DNA of 40,820 nt, taken from Dehalococcoidia bacterium. Its GTDB lineage: Bacteria; Chloroflexota; Dehalococcoidia; SHXV01. The stretch is taken from positions 1 to 40,820 of the forward strand of contig SHXV01000009.1 in assembly GCA_009693105.1 (NCBI GenBank). The letters are read 5' to 3'. The notes beneath the pieces are model-generated. The model was not told the DNA's origin and did not search any database. It saw only the letters and a program-made list of their open reading frames with translations. A program made the position numbers and the translations under genes. Shown here in pieces: positions 8,977 to 16,338 of the stretch. The stretch's first letter is position 1. Every line of letters begins with the position of its first letter.

Positions 8977-9591
8977 CTACATCAACCTTAGTTGTTCCGT
9001 TTGCGCTGTTGGTTTCGGCGCTGACTCCGCCTCCCCCGGCTCGCCGAGCGCAGCGATGATCTCGCCCAGCTTGCGGAAGTCGGCCTCGATCGCCTGCCGC
9101 AGCGCCTGCTGACGTAAGGCCGCTGCCGGGTGGTACATCGCCATGTAGGTGACGTTGCCGATGACCTCCGAGTGGCCGTGGATGCGGCTGATCGTTTGGC
9201 CGGGGAAGAACCGTGCCATGGAGTAACGCCCCAGCGTCACGACGATCCGTGGCGCGATCGTCTCCAGTTGGCCCGTGAGGTAGCCGGAGCAGGCTTCGAT
9301 CTCGTTCGGCAGTGGGTCGCGATTGCCGGGCGGGCGGCACTTGACGATGTTGGTGATGAACACGTCCTGCCGGCGCAACCCCGCCAGCTCGATGAGCTGA
9401 TCCAGGAGCTTCCCCGCCTGGCCCACAAAGGGCCGCCCCTGCTGATCCTCGTTGAAGCCCGGCCCTTCGCCGATGAACATCACCTCGGCGTCCGCCGGCC
9501 CTTCACCGGGCACGGCGCGGGTGCGCGTGCGGGCAAGCTCACAGCGGGTGCAGGCGCGGACCTGGTCGTGGATGAGCGGCAGCGCGGTCAT
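8977..9591 (-). CDS. Uracil-DNA glycosylase, family 4 (iron-sulfur type)
   Basis: The enzyme excises uracil arising from cytosine deamination. The 204-residue protein shows family-4 features: the N-terminal pair CTRCELA, the water-activating and uracil-binding region GEGPGFNEDQQGRPFVGQAG, the further Fe-S segment KCRPPGNRDPLPNEIEAC, and the DNA-loop motif MYHPAA. Four cysteines (CxxC, then KC and AC) fit a [4Fe-4S] site. The last 25 residues are a Gln/Glu/Ala-rich tail. The ATG overlaps the stop of the TauE-like gene as ATGA. Family 4 is common in thermophiles, consistent with a heat-tolerant host but not proof of one. Confidence 0.93.
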   Translation of the reverse strand: MTALPLIHDQVRACTRCELARTRTRAVPGEGPADAEVMFIGEGPGFNEDQQGRPFVGQAGKLLDQLIELAGLRRQDVFITNIVKCRPPGNRDPLPNEIEACSGYLTGQLETIAPRIVVTLGRYSMARFFPGQTISRIHGHSEVIGNVTYMAMYHPAAALRQQALRQAIEADFRKLGEIIAALGEPGEAESAPKPTAQTEQLRLM

Positions 9592-9998
9592 CCACGACCC
9601 CCCGGTTGCGGTGTTGGGGAGGCTTTGCGCGGCCAGCCCGTGCCGGCCAGCATGCGCACCGCCAGGAAGATCAGCACCAGTGCGAAGATGCGCCGTAGCG
9701 CCTCGCCCGGAAGCTGGATGGCCAGCGCCCCGCCCAGGAAGCCGAAGATCATGGCCACCGGCGTCACCAGCCGCGCCACGCCCATATCGATGTTGCCGTG
9801 ACGCCGGTGCACGATGCTTCCGGCGATGGCGGTGGCGATGATCACGGCCAGAGAGGTGCCCTGCGACATGTGCTGGCTCCGGTCCAGCAGCAGCACCATG
9901 GCGGGGACGAAGATGGCACCCCCGCCGATGCCCAGCATGCCGGAGAGCCAGCCTCCCACAACCCCGATGACCAGGGCGACAACGATTTCAGGCATCAT
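9588..9998 (-). CDS. TauE/SafE-type permease, second half-size gene
   Basis: This 136-residue protein has four predicted spans. It starts with the family signature GGWLSGMLGIGGGAIFVPAMV and continues with GTSLAVIIATAIAGSIVH. TauE/SafE proteins (anion or organosulfur exporters) normally have about 250 residues, eight spans and two homologous halves. Here the halves are two separate genes separated by three bases, this being the downstream one. Two adjacent ATGs (9998, 9995) are possible starts. The C-terminus is a short hydrophilic tail (PTPQPGGRG). Together with its partner it probably forms a heterodimeric or heteromeric permease of unknown substrate. Confidence 0.85.
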   Translation of the reverse strand: MMPEIVVALVIGVVGGWLSGMLGIGGGAIFVPAMVLLLDRSQHMSQGTSLAVIIATAIAGSIVHRRHGNIDMGVARLVTPVAMIFGFLGGALAIQLPGEALRRIFALVLIFLAVRMLAGTGWPRKASPTPQPGGRG

Positions 9999-10001
9999 CG
10001 C

Positions 10002-10364
10002 TCATCCCAGCAGCAATCGCAGCGCGACAAACAGGATGAACACAGCGAAGGCGCGCCGTAACCACAGCTCCGGCACCAGCGTCATCGTCCGGGCGCCCAC
10101 CATCGCTGCGCCCGTGCTGCCGATCGCCAGCGCCGCCGCTAGCTTCCACTCGACGTCACCATCGGCGATGTAGGGGAGCACGCCCAGCGCGGCGACGAAG
10201 ATGATGATCGCCAGCGATGTTCCGTGGGCCACGTGCTGGGGCATGCGCAGCAGGTTAGTGAGCAGCGGCACCATGACCGCGCCTCCGCCGACGCCGGTGA
10301 GTCCGCTAAACAATCCGGCCAGGGCGCCCGTGAGGAGCGCACGCCCGGTTCGTGCTTCCGTAAT
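10002..10364 (-). CDS. TauE/SafE-type permease, first half-size gene, probable ATT start
   Basis: The track begins at TTG 10313 (MFSGLTGVGGG), which cuts the first membrane span. The frame stays open upstream and reads ITEARTGRALLTGALAGL before FSGLTGVGGG, a normal TauE first helix. There is no in-frame ATG, GTG or earlier TTG. An ATT codon at 10364 lies six bases after GGGAGG, and a promoter-like pair lies just upstream, so ATT is the best start and gives 120 residues. Four spans are predicted, with GTSLAIIIFVAALGVLPYI matching the partner gene segment. Stop and next start are three bases apart. A CTG start or the TTG start remain alternatives. Confidence 0.8.
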   Translation of the reverse strand: MTEARTGRALLTGALAGLFSGLTGVGGGAVMVPLLTNLLRMPQHVAHGTSLAIIIFVAALGVLPYIADGDVEWKLAAALAIGSTGAAMVGARTMTLVPELWLRRAFAVFILFVALRLLLG

Positions 10365-10385
10365 GCTGAGCCTCCCGTGAGGCGA

Positions 10386-10414
10386 ATGGTAACAGGGACG
10401 GCCATCGGTTGCAA
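10386..10414 (-). promoter_or_regulatory. Predicted promoter of the split TauE-uracil glycosylase genes
   Basis: On the minus strand TTGCAA is followed after 17 bases by TACCAT preceded by TGT (extended -10). It lies in the 78-base gap after tatC and predicts a leader of about 15 bases before the GGGAGG site. Confidence 0.45.
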
Positions 10415-10442
10415 CGGCGTATGCGCCTTTGCATATCCGAAT

Positions 10443-11225
10443 CTATCGGGGCGTCCGTCGGCCGAACAGCCGCGCCAGGACAATGCCGATCGCGTAGAGC
10501 AGGATGATCGGGCCGGCAACCAGGCTCTGTGTCACCGGGTCGATGGTAGGGGTGATCACGGCGGAGGCGACGAAGGCCAGCACGATGGCGTAGCGCCACC
10601 AGCCGATGAGCTTGCGGTAGTTCACGATCCCGATTCGCGCCAGGAACATGATGATCAGCGGCGTCTCAAACGTGGCGCCGACGCCGGCGATCATGCGGGT
10701 GACGAAATCGATGTAGGAGCCGATTTCGATGTAGGGCTCGGCGGTCCCCTGGCCAAAAGTGAGGAGGAATTGCATCGCCGGGGGGAGCGCCACGTAATAG
10801 GCGAAGGCGCACCCCGCCACGAAGGACAGCGCGGCGCCCACCACGGTGGGGACGATCCACCGCTTCTCTTGCGGTGTCAGCGCTGGGGTGAGGTACATCA
10901 GCACCTCGTACACGATGATCGGCATGGAGAGGGTGATGCCGCCCAGCAGTCCCACGCGGAAGTAGGCGCCGACGTAGCCGAACGGCTTGGTGTAGATGAG
11001 CCGGAACTGGTCCTCGCTGACGTGAGACTTTGCGGGCTCCGCCAGGAAATCGATGAGGCGCTCCGCGAACACGATGGTCAGTACGGTGGTGATCAGGATG
11101 GCGGCGGAGGTGATGACCAGCCGGTCGCGGAGCTCGCGCAGGTGCTCCAGCAGCGTCATCTCGCCGGCGGCGCGGCTTGCCCCGGCCGGGTTGTCCTCTG
11201 GGAATGCGGGTTCCTGAATGCTCAT
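10443..11225 (-). CDS. tatC: Sec-independent protein translocase TatC
   Basis: TatC is the twin-arginine signal receptor in the membrane. The 260-residue protein has six spans. The conserved N-terminal motif MTLLEHLRELRDRL sits near residue 23 after a hydrophilic lead, and the first periplasmic loop region, the segment ALTPQEKRW, and the glycine/proline-rich later spans follow in the usual order. It lies 12 bases downstream of the TatA/B gene. The solute-binding protein at 24044-25189 in this window carries a twin-arginine signal and is a likely client. Confidence 0.96.
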   Translation of the reverse strand: MSIQEPAFPEDNPAGASRAAGEMTLLEHLRELRDRLVITSAAILITTVLTIVFAERLIDFLAEPAKSHVSEDQFRLIYTKPFGYVGAYFRVGLLGGITLSMPIIVYEVLMYLTPALTPQEKRWIVPTVVGAALSFVAGCAFAYYVALPPAMQFLLTFGQGTAEPYIEIGSYIDFVTRMIAGVGATFETPLIIMFLARIGIVNYRKLIGWWRYAIVLAFVASAVITPTIDPVTQSLVAGPIILLYAIGIVLARLFGRRTPR

Positions 11226-11237
11226 CGTGCCATTCGC

Positions 11238-11696
11238 CTAGTGGCGCTGTCGTTCCGGCTGGGGGGGCTGGGCCGGCGGCGAAGGTTCGGCCGCCTCTCC
11301 CCCCGTGCCGGGCATCGCGACCACGTTGGCGGGCGGCGTGTCCGGCAGAATACGCGCGGTGGAATCGACAGCCTGCAGCGTGGCGTTCACTTCGCCGGCG
11401 GCGCGGGAGAAGTCCTCGTCCAGCCCGCGTATCTCCGTGTTGATGCTGGCGGAGGCGTCGGAGAGTTGCCGCCGCACCGTTACCACGTCCCGCGTGGTGG
11501 CCTCAACCTCGGACTTCAAGTCGGAGAGTTCACTCAGGTACTCATCGCGGAAGGCGCGGGCATACTGCTGCATTTGCCCCACCATGCGGCCGACCTGGCG
11601 CGCGACGGTAGGGAGGCGTTCCGGCCCCACCACGATGAGGAGCAGGATGACGACGACCAGAACTTCCGGAATGCCGATGCCGAAGATATTGCTCAT
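11238..11696 (-). CDS. TatA/TatB-family translocase subunit
   Basis: A single N-terminal span (EVLVVVILLLIVVGPERLP) followed by an amphipathic helix is the TatA/TatB fold. GPERLP resembles TatB more than the FGxKKLP hinge of TatA. At 152 residues it has a long, charged, probably coiled-coil cytoplasmic tail (DEYLSELSDLKSEVEATTRDV) and a Pro-rich end. It is the only such gene here, so it may serve both roles or TatA may lie elsewhere. It overlaps nothing and leads into tatC. A TATGAT box lies six bases upstream of the ATG with no Shine-Dalgarno site between. Confidence 0.9.
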   Translation of the reverse strand: MSNIFGIGIPEVLVVVILLLIVVGPERLPTVARQVGRMVGQMQQYARAFRDEYLSELSDLKSEVEATTRDVVTVRRQLSDASASINTEIRGLDEDFSRAAGEVNATLQAVDSTARILPDTPPANVVAMPGTGGEAAEPSPPAQPPQPERQRH

Positions 11697-11702
11697 GTGC
11701 GG

Positions 11703-11708
11703 ATCATA
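11703..11708 (-). promoter_or_regulatory. -10-like box directly before tatA/B
   Basis: TATGAT lies six bases from the ATG, so transcription would begin at or next to the start codon (leaderless). No good -35 is seen 16-18 bases upstream. Confidence 0.35.
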
Positions 11709-11742
11709 CGCGCTCTACTCCGGAAAACGGAACGCCGCGCTT

Positions 11743-11760
11743 GCTCACGGCCCGGTGAGC
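11743..11760. terminator. Short inverted repeat between acpP and tatA/B
   Basis: GCTCAC and GTGAGC flank a six-base GC loop, 46 bases past the acpP stop. There is no T-run, so it is at best a weak terminator or a processing hairpin. Confidence 0.3.
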
Positions 11761-11794
11761 GTGGTGCGGCGAGACGTTTAGGAGAGGGGAGGTG

Positions 11795-12055
11795 CTAATT
11801 ATCCTGGACGCCAAACTCGTGGATGAAATCCACCGCATCGGCGACGGTAATGAGCTTCTCTGCGTCCTCATCAGAGATCTCGACCTGTTTATCAGGGGAG
11901 CTGAACTCTTCTTCCAGGGACATGATCAACTCCACAAGGTCCAGGGAGTCGGCATTGAGGTCTTCAGCGAAGGATGCTGTCGAGACGACCTGGTCCTCGT
12001 CAACACCGAGTTGCTCCACGATGATCGTGCGGACGCGCTCGAAGACGGTCGCCAA
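11795..12055 (-). CDS. acpP: Acyl carrier protein
   Basis: ACP carries growing fatty-acyl chains on phosphopantetheine. The true protein is 86 residues, starting at TTG 12055 ([19 protein letters not shown]), six bases after AGGAGG; the track start at 12250 adds sequence that lies inside nusB. The prosthetic-group Ser is in [14 protein letters not shown]. The protein is acidic and helical, as usual. The Shine-Dalgarno site begins at the nusB stop, so translation is probably coupled. fabD and fabG lie upstream in the same operon; fabH, fabF and plsX are not in the window. Confidence 0.96.
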   Translation of the reverse strand: MATVFERVRTIIVEQLGVDEDQVVSTASFAEDLNADSLDLVELIMSLEEEFSSPDKQVEISDEDAEKLITVADAVDFIHEFGVQDN

Positions 12056-12065
12056 CGGTTTCCTC

Positions 12066-12524
12066 CTAGGTGTATGTCCCGCCGGATGCGGAGTCGTTTG
12101 TCGGTTTCGCGCGGTCGGCGACAGCGCCGAGCACACCATTGACGAATCGGCTGGAGCTTTCGCTCCCGTAGCGCTTGGCCAGTTGGACAGCCTCATCGAT
12201 GATCGCCCCGATGGGCGCCCTATTATCGAATAGCGCCTCAAAGAGCGCAACCCTGAGGATGCCCCGATCGATGGGGGCGATCTGCTCGATCGGGCGGCTG
12301 CGGGCCGTTTCCCTCAGCACCTGGTCGATCTCCTCCTGGTGTTCTTCCACGCCGCGCAGCAAGTGCTCCGCGAATCTCGCGGCCGCCGCCGGGGTGTTTT
12401 CCGCCGCCACAAGGCGCGCGAGGGTGAGGTCAGGCTCGTGCCCAACCGTATCCGCCTCATACAGGGCCTGCATGGCCAGGGTGCGCGCCTTGCGCTTGCC
12501 CCGGGGTGCGGTGGAGGTCGCCAT
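12066..12524 (-). CDS. nusB: Transcription antitermination factor NusB
   Basis: NusB with NusE (S10) binds boxA RNA in rRNA antitermination. The 152-residue protein has the basic N-terminus [18 protein letters not shown], and the conserved C-terminal part [18 protein letters not shown]...[31 protein letters not shown] slightly extended Thr/Ser-rich tail follows. It starts one base after the fabG stop and ends 10 bases before acpP, an unusual place for nusB inside a fatty-acid gene block. Confidence 0.96.
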   Translation of the reverse strand: MATSTAPRGKRKARTLAMQALYEADTVGHEPDLTLARLVAAENTPAAAARFAEHLLRGVEEHQEEIDQVLRETARSRPIEQIAPIDRGILRVALFEALFDNRAPIGAIIDEAVQLAKRYGSESSSRFVNGVLGAVADRAKPTNDSASGGTYT

Positions 12525-13283
12525 CTAGGCTGATAACCCCCCATCCACGGCGATGGTCTGCCCGGTGATGTAGGAAGCGGCATCGGAGGCGAAGAACGCC
12601 ACCATCTCCGCCACATCGTCCGGGGTTCCCCAGCGGCCCAGGAGCAGCTCCTCCAGGTAGTGCTGTTTCACATCCGGCGTAAGGTGCGCCGTCATCTCCG
12701 TCTCCGTCACGCCGGGGGCGATGGTATTCGCCGTGATGTTGCGGGAGCCCATTTCTTTGGCGACGGAGCGGATGAACATGATCACGCCCGCCTTGGCTGC
12801 GGCGTAGTTCGATTGTCCGGCGCTGCCCCGTATGCCGGCCACGCTGGAGATGGCGATGATGCGTCCCCAGCGCGCGCGCATCATCCCCCGCAGCGCCGCC
12901 CGTGTGGTGAGGTAGGTGCCACGCAGGTTGGTGTTGATCACGTGGTCCCAGGTTTCCTCGGACATGCGGACCACGAGGTCATCGGCGGTGGCGCCGGCGT
13001 TGGCGATCAGAATATCGGGCGTGCCCAGGTTGTCGATGACGTCTTTCATCATCGCCTCCACCTGGGCGGCTTCGGCCACGTCCGCCTGCACGGCGTATGC
13101 CCGCCGGCCCATCGCGGTGATGGCGGCCACTACTTCATCGGCGGCGTCCCGGCGGGTGTGGTAGTTCACGGCGATGTCCGCCCCGCGCGACGCCATGAGC
13201 AGCGATGACGCCCGGCCGATGCCGCGGGACCCCCCCGTCACAAGGGCGATGTGTCCGGTGAGGTCTAGCTTGTCGGTACTCAT
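12525..13283 (-). CDS. fabG: 3-oxoacyl-[ACP] reductase FabG
   Basis: FabG is the NADPH-dependent ketoreductase of fatty-acid elongation. It is 252 residues with short-chain dehydrogenase features: the cofactor loop TGGSRGIG, NAGAT, the catalytic Ser in IAISSVAG, and Tyr/Lys in SNYAAAKAG. The C-terminus ends TGQTIAVDGG, typical of FabG. Its ATG overlaps the fabD stop by four bases, and its stop abuts nusB. Confidence 0.95.
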   Translation of the reverse strand: MSTDKLDLTGHIALVTGGSRGIGRASSLLMASRGADIAVNYHTRRDAADEVVAAITAMGRRAYAVQADVAEAAQVEAMMKDVIDNLGTPDILIANAGATADDLVVRMSEETWDHVINTNLRGTYLTTRAALRGMMRARWGRIIAISSVAGIRGSAGQSNYAAAKAGVIMFIRSVAKEMGSRNITANTIAPGVTETEMTAHLTPDVKQHYLEELLLGRWGTPDDVAEMVAFFASDAASYITGQTIAVDGGLSA

Positions 13284-14230
13284 GAGGACGCCTCACTGAG
13301 GATCGCATCGTTAATGTTGCGGGTGAGGGCATCGGGGAGGATGCGCTTCACCAGCCCGGTGAGCACTCTGCCGGGGCCGATCTCGATGAATGACCTGGCC
13401 CCATCGCGCCCCAGCCGCTGCACGCTGCTCTGCCAGAGGACGCGATGATTGACCTGGAGCGCCAGCTCCTGGCGAATGGCCGCCACGCGGGTCAGCGGCT
13501 CTGCACTCCCGTTGGCGATCACGGGGATGACGGGATCGACGATGTTGGCGGCACCGATGGCGGGGCGAAGGCCATCCGCCGCCGGTTGCATCAGGGATGT
13601 GTGGAAGGCGCCGCTCACCGCCAGGGGGGCGACCCGCCGGGCGCCGCGCTCCCGGGCCAGCGCCATGGCGTTCTCCACGAGGTCAGGCACGCCGCCGATG
13701 ACGGTCTGATCAGGGGAATTGCAGTTGCAGACCTCCGCCCCCGTCTCCCGGCATATCGCTTCGATGGTGGCCAAGTCCAGCCCGATGATCGCCGCCAGCG
13801 TGCCCGGTGTCCGCTGTCCGGTCTCCAGCATGAGACGGCCGCGTTCCCGCACCAGCCGGACTCCGTCCTCAAAGGAGAGCGCCCCTGCCGCGACAAGGGC
13901 GGTGTATTCACCCAGGCTGTGTCCGGCCATCGCCCCCGGACGCTCCGTGAGGGCGCCGGTTTCCAGCGCCGCGGCAAGGCAGGCCAGGCTGACGGTCATG
14001 ATCGCGGGCTGGGCGTTATCGGTGCTGGTCAGCGTCTCGGCGGGACCTTCAAAGCAAAGGCGGGAAAGGGGGAAGTCCAGTGCGCGGTCCGCCGCATCGA
14101 ACACCACGCGGGCGGCGGAGGAGCCTTCGTAGAGGGCGCGGCCCATCCCGGGTTCCTGCGTGCCCTGGCCGGGGAAGAGCCAGGCGGTGGCCGCGTTGGC
14201 GGAACTGGGCGGGAGCCATCGTTCGGGCAC
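13280..14230 (-). CDS. fabD: Malonyl-CoA:ACP transacylase FabD
   Basis: FabD loads malonate onto ACP. It is 316 residues from a GTG start with GGAGG upstream. Key motifs are LFPGQGTQEPGMG near the N-terminus, the nucleophile in GHSLGEYTAL, the substrate Arg region VRERGRLM, and the catalytic His in VSGAFHTSLM. It overlaps fabG by ATGA. A 94-base gap without a recognisable gene separates it from rpmF. Confidence 0.95.
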   Translation of the reverse strand: MPERWLPPSSANAATAWLFPGQGTQEPGMGRALYEGSSAARVVFDAADRALDFPLSRLCFEGPAETLTSTDNAQPAIMTVSLACLAAALETGALTERPGAMAGHSLGEYTALVAAGALSFEDGVRLVRERGRLMLETGQRTPGTLAAIIGLDLATIEAICRETGAEVCNCNSPDQTVIGGVPDLVENAMALARERGARRVAPLAVSGAFHTSLMQPAADGLRPAIGAANIVDPVIPVIANGSAEPLTRVAAIRQELALQVNHRVLWQSSVQRLGRDGARSFIEIGPGRVLTGLVKRILPDALTRNINDAILSEASS

Positions 14231-14324
14231 GGTCGCCTCCGGCGTCGCTATGGGCGATGGGCGGAATCGGGGAAGCCGCTCGCGGCCTGGCCCGCGTTGG
14301 GCCGAAGACGCCCGGCGGCCATCG

Positions 14325-14522
14325 CTAGCTTTGCAACTCCGGTTGCTTCAGCGCGATGGCCTGCCGGCCACGGTACCAGCCGCAGGTCTTGCAAACGTGG
14401 TGCGCCAGCCGGGGGCTATGGCAGTGGGTGCACTCCACTACCTTGCCCATGAGCACGCGGTGGTGGCTACGCCGGGCGTGTTGCCGGGCCTTGGGGTATT
14501 TTCGCTTCGGCAGCGGCGCCAT
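14325..14522 (-). CDS. rpmF: 50S ribosomal protein L32
   Basis: L32 is 65 residues from ATG at 14522 (MAPLPKRKYPKARQHARRSHH); the track start 28 codons upstream overlaps yceD. The N-terminus is basic. A zinc ribbon has Cys pairs CTHCHS and CKTCGWY, so this is the zinc-binding form. It follows yceD by 11 bases, the widespread yceD-rpmF-fatty acid arrangement, here without plsX or fabH. Confidence 0.96.
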   Translation of the reverse strand: MAPLPKRKYPKARQHARRSHHRVLMGKVVECTHCHSPRLAHHVCKTCGWYRGRQAIALKQPELQS

Positions 14523-14533
14523 GATTACCTCCG

Positions 14534-15049
14534 TTAGGAATCCCGCAAGGCGTTTCGCAGTGGTTCCAGCGCCGCCCAGCGGGGATCGATCGTTTCGCAT
14601 GTACACGGGTCGGTGTTGCGGTTATTGCCGCACACCGCGCAGAGCCCGGCGCAATCGGCGTGGCAGAGCGGCTTCATCGGCTCCGCCAGCAGCCAAGCTT
14701 GCCGCACCGCTTCCGCAAGGTCCAGCGTGTGCCCCTCATCGATGAGCAGCGCCTCGGGCTCGTCCGCTTCGTTCACGGGCAAGCCGGTCAGCGGGGCGCT
14801 GGTCGGCAGGTATTCCTCATCCAGCCGGAGCCGGACCTCCCCCGTAACGGGAGCCAGACACCGGCTGCACTCGTATTGCGCCGGCGTGGTCAACTCTGCC
14901 TGGACCAGAATCCCGCGGTCGGTCCGCACCAGTTCCACCCGCCCAGTCAGCCGATGGCGCTCCTCTTCGAGCGCGATGTCATCGTCGATATCGTAATCGC
15001 GGCTCGCCCCGATGGGCTCGCGCAACAGCTGGGCTACGTTGAACTGCAT
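14534..15049 (-). CDS. YceD/DUF177 family protein
   Basis: This family is linked to 23S rRNA accumulation in bacteria and plants and usually precedes rpmF. The 171-residue protein has the family Cys pair in YECSRCLAPV. A C-terminal cluster adds CHADCAGLCAVCGNN and CTCETIDPRWAAL, the extended metal-binding-like end seen in many members. It is the first gene of the six-gene yceD-to-acpP operon, and a strong promoter lies 17 bases upstream. Confidence 0.9.
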   Translation of the reverse strand: MQFNVAQLLREPIGASRDYDIDDDIALEEERHRLTGRVELVRTDRGILVQAELTTPAQYECSRCLAPVTGEVRLRLDEEYLPTSAPLTGLPVNEADEPEALLIDEGHTLDLAEAVRQAWLLAEPMKPLCHADCAGLCAVCGNNRNTDPCTCETIDPRWAALEPLRNALRDS

Positions 15050-15066
15050 GGGAACCGTCCCGAAGC

Positions 15067-15096
15067 ATTGTACGGATGGTCAGGAATCGCGGTCAA
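15067..15096 (-). promoter_or_regulatory. Promoter of the yceD-rpmF-fabD-fabG-nusB-acpP operon
   Basis: On the minus strand TTGACC is followed after 18 bases by TACAAT. Both boxes are close to the housekeeping consensus. It faces away from the acuI promoter, with 20 bases between the two -35 boxes. Confidence 0.7.
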
Positions 15097-15116
15097 GCAA
15101 ACGGCCCGCGGCGCCC

Positions 15117-15146
15117 TTGCCGTTTGGGGGTTGGCGCACCTACACT
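15117..15146 (+). promoter_or_regulatory. Promoter of the acuI-like gene
   Basis: TTGCCG is followed after 18 bases by TACACT, 39 bases before the chosen ATG. It is arranged back to back with the yceD promoter. Confidence 0.6.
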
Positions 15147-15185
15147 CCGCCCAAACGAGCCAGATGAGAGGGGGTGGAACGCAAC

Positions 15186-16184
15186 ATGCCTGAGCCGTTC
15201 GACGCTTTCGTCGTCAACAAGGCGGATGACACGTTCACCGCGGGCCTCCGGCAGCTTTCGCTGGCCGACCTGCCGCCGGGCGAGGTCACCATCCGCGTGG
15301 AGTACTCCAGCGTCAACTACAAAGATGGCCTGGCCAGCACCTCCGATGGGCGGGTCGCCCGCGCTTACCCGCTCGTCCCCGGGATCGATATGGCCGGTGT
15401 GGTGGAGGCTTCCCAGGACGCGCGCTTCCGCCCGGGCGACGCCGTCATCGCCCAGTCTTACGATATCGGCGTCGCCCGCCACGGTGGCTTCGCCGGGTAC
15501 GCGCGCGTTCCCGCGAACTGGGTCTTTTCCCTGCCGGAAGGGCTGACGACGCGGGAGGCGATGGCGCTGGGCACCGCCGGATTTACCGCCGCCCTCTCCA
15601 TCGTCACGCTGGAGGAGCACGGGCTCCGTCCGGAACGGGGGCCGGTGCTGGTGAGTGGGGCGACCGGCGGTGTGGGCAGCGTTGCCGTGAGCATGCTGGC
15701 GCGGCTGGGCTACGAGGTGGCGGCCAGCACCGGCAAGGCGGCGGAGCACGAGTACCTTCGCTCGCTGGGAGCGGGCGATATCCTGAGCCGGGAAGAGGCC
15801 AGCGCCAAGAGCGATCGCCCGCTCGATCGGGAGCGCTGGGCCGCCTGCATCGATCCGGTCGGCGGGGACACGCTGGCCTACATGCTCCGTACGACGAAGT
15901 ACGGCGGCGCCATTGCGTCATCCGGCCTCACGGGGGGCAGCGCGCTGCAGACCACGGTGTTCCCCTTCATCCTCCGCGCCGTTAGCCTCGTGGGCATCGA
16001 TACGGCACTCACGCCCATGCCGCTACGGCAGCGTGTGTGGGGGAGGATGGCGAAGGACATGAAGCCGCAACGGCTGAGTGAAAGCATCGCCCGAGAGGTG
16101 AGCCTCGATACGCTCCCCGGCGCGCTCGCCGCCATCCTCCGGGGCGAGGTGCGCGGTCGCACGGTGGTGCGGCTGCGGCCCTGA
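15186..16184 (+). CDS. AcuI/YhdH-type quinone oxidoreductase (acrylyl-CoA reductase family)
   Basis: This zinc-free medium-chain reductase uses NADPH and probably reduces an enoyl-CoA such as acrylyl-CoA; the substrate is inferred from the family. From ATG at 15186 (MPEPFDAFVV) it is 332 residues; the track GTG at 15174 sits directly on the GGGGGTGG site and is less likely. The GroES-like N-terminal part contains VEYSSVNYKDGLA and PLVPGIDMAGVV, and the Rossmann half has VLVSGATGGVGSVAV. The end (GEVRGRTVVRL) is typical of the family. It is a single gene with its own promoter. Confidence 0.9.
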   Translation: MPEPFDAFVVNKADDTFTAGLRQLSLADLPPGEVTIRVEYSSVNYKDGLASTSDGRVARAYPLVPGIDMAGVVEASQDARFRPGDAVIAQSYDIGVARHGGFAGYARVPANWVFSLPEGLTTREAMALGTAGFTAALSIVTLEEHGLRPERGPVLVSGATGGVGSVAVSMLARLGYEVAASTGKAAEHEYLRSLGAGDILSREEASAKSDRPLDRERWAACIDPVGGDTLAYMLRTTKYGGAIASSGLTGGSALQTTVFPFILRAVSLVGIDTALTPMPLRQRVWGRMAKDMKPQRLSESIAREVSLDTLPGALAAILRGEVRGRTVVRLRP

Positions 16185-16198
16185 CGTTTGCGTAAACG
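16185..16198. repeat. Small inverted repeat just after the acuI-like stop
   Basis: CGTTT and AAACG flank GCGT, directly after the stop codon. It could be an operator or weak hairpin in the 154-base gap before the hydrolase gene; no clear promoter is seen in the rest of that gap. Confidence 0.25.
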
Positions 16199-16338
16199 AT
16201 TGCCTCGCTTAGCCGGGTGTGCCATCCTTACGCGAAGAAACCAACCCGCGCGAACATGGAGGGACATCTCGCGCTGTGGGCGATGGCGATGGCGGCGCAT
16301 GCGGCGCGGAGCGCAGCGCCCGCCGGCAAGGAGATAGC

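Noticed and set aside
10224-11798. 524-codon plus ORF over tatC and tatA/B
   Set aside because: Composition-driven antisense frame; the minus-strand genes are certain.
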